Origin: Chloroflexota bacterium
GTDB lineage: Bacteria; Chloroflexota; Limnocylindria; Limnocylindrales; CSP1-4
NCBI GenBank assembly: GCA_021785115.1
Contig: JAJYGO010000415.1
Span: forward strand, 1-7,078
Direction of reading: 5' to 3'
Length of the DNA: 7,078 nucleotides
Below the pieces are notes generated by a model. It was not told where the DNA came from and did no database searches. It was given only the letters and a program-made list of their open reading frames with translations. Numbering within the stretch: the stretch's first letter is position 1; each line of letters opens with the position of its first letter. The translations under genes were made by a program, and so were the position numbers. Shown one piece after another: positions 6,429 through 7,078 of the stretch.

Positions 6429-7078
6429 AGGCCGAGGGATCCGCGCAGGTACGGCCGCTGGCCGTCGGTGACCGAGACGAGCCTGGCGCCGTTCACCCAC
6501 ACCGTGATGTGGTCGCCGGCCTGCAGGACGCGAACCAGGTACCAGCGCCCCGGCGCGAAGGTCGGGCTGGACCCGGTCGCCAGGAACCGTTGTGCCCCCG
6601 GATACGCGGGGTCCTCCTTGCCCAGCTCCCACCCGTTCGCCTTCAGCACGAGGTCGTAGAAGTGGGTGTCGTCCCGGTAGTGCCAGACGACCCAGGCGAC
6701 CTCCCAGGGGTTGGGGGTCGGGGTGCGGAGTTGCCGGACCGTGCGGACCCACACCGAGAGGTCGAGGCTCCCGAAGGACCTCCGGGAGACGACCATGGTC
6801 GCGTGGGTCTCGTCCGGGCGCGTCGAGGCTCGCGGCTGCTCCTGCAGCACCCTGGATGCCCCACGGCGGACGATCCCGACGTGCCCGTAGCCCCCGTAGA
6901 CGTCGCGCCAGCTCCCGTGCACGCTGCCGTCGGCCCACGAGGTCCCGATGGCGAGCGTCGCGAAGCCGCTTCGAAACAGCAGCCGGGAGGCGGCCGAATC
7001 GAGCCGCACCGGCCCCAGGGCGAGCGCCGCGTCCGGGGTGGTCGGTGAGGGAAGCGTCCCCCGGACCGCGAGGATGGT
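6374..7078 (-). CDS. Probable secreted concanavalin-like (LamG / DUF1080-like) sugar-binding protein, 5' partial
   Basis: This frame is open from the right edge to TGA at 6376-6374, giving 234 visible residues. The true start lies beyond the window, since the frame continues upstream of the in-frame GTG at 7009. The visible start (TILAVRGTLPSPTTPDA) could be the tail of a signal peptide plus a linker. The rest reads as a jelly-roll concanavalin-like domain of the LamG / 3-keto-disaccharide-hydrolase (DUF1080) sort. Positions below count from the first visible residue. They are SLDLSVWVRTVRQLR (104-118), AWVVWHYRDDTHFYDLVLKA (128-147), FAPGRWYLVRVLQAGDHITV (174-193), VNGARLVSVTD (195-205), and the typical ending RGSLGLYTEDAQVQFGHVRV (212-231). 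This fold commonly binds or acts on sugars. No catalytic role can be assigned. The gene converges on the epimerase gene, overlapping its 3' end by 55 bp. A link to the exopolysaccharide is plausible from position only. Confidence 0.75.
   Translation of the reverse strand, partial: TILAVRGTLPSPTTPDAALALGPVRLDSAASRLLFRSGFATLAIGTSWADGSVHGSWRDVYGGYGHVGIVRRGASRVLQEQPRASTRPDETHATMVVSRRSFGSLDLSVWVRTVRQLRTPTPNPWEVAWVVWHYRDDTHFYDLVLKANGWELGKEDPAYPGAQRFLATGSSPTFAPGRWYLVRVLQAGDHITVWVNGARLVSVTDGQRPYLRGSLGLYTEDAQVQFGHVRVRWP

Noticed and set aside
4353..6938. 861-residue open frame on the minus strand across the synthase and epimerase genes
   Set aside because: It is low-complexity, Arg/Pro/Gly-rich, and lies opposite two genes with full family motifs. 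Long antisense frames are expected in DNA with strong third-position G/C bias.

Overview
This is a very GC-rich window with strong G/C bias at third codon positions. It has Shine-Dalgarno-led, overlapping genes and several GTG starts. This suits a high-GC bacterium, most likely an actinomycetote or a similar environmental lineage. That placement is inferred from composition and protein style only, because no ribosomal or other taxonomic marker is present.

Left edge (1-646, minus strand): a complete YbaK/EbsC-type aminoacyl-tRNA deacylase gene. Its stop codon lies inside a perfect 17-bp tandem duplication. It is followed on the same strand by a possible gene start that runs off the left edge. 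A 234-bp divergent intergenic region (647-880) separates it from the main operon.

Centre (881-6428, plus strand): a tight three-gene unit with overlapping genes. (1) A membrane-anchored ~1014-residue extracytoplasmic protein with a glycoside-hydrolase-like barrel, a flavodoxin/Rossmann-like domain, a DUF2334 polysaccharide-deacetylase domain, a beta-rich segment and a C-terminal membrane helix. (2) A processive family-2 glycosyltransferase in the style of PgaC, hyaluronan synthase or cellulose synthase. (3) A non-hydrolysing UDP-GlcNAc 2-epimerase (WecB/MnaA type). Together they look like a compact, synthase-dependent exopolysaccharide system. The epimerase would adjust the UDP-HexNAc pool, the GT2 would polymerise and export, and the large outer protein would deacetylate and perhaps cut the polymer. 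The domain order hydrolase, Rossmann-like, deacetylase recalls PelA rather than PgaB, but the synthase is PgaC-like and the epimerase is of the C2 type. I cannot match the combination to a named system.

Right edge (6374-7078, minus strand): the 3' part of a gene for a probable secreted concanavalin-like (LamG / DUF1080-like) carbohydrate-binding domain. It converges on the epimerase gene and overlaps its 3' end by 55 bp. Its 5' end lies outside the window.

No tRNA, rRNA, CRISPR array, insertion sequence or convincing rho-independent terminator was seen.
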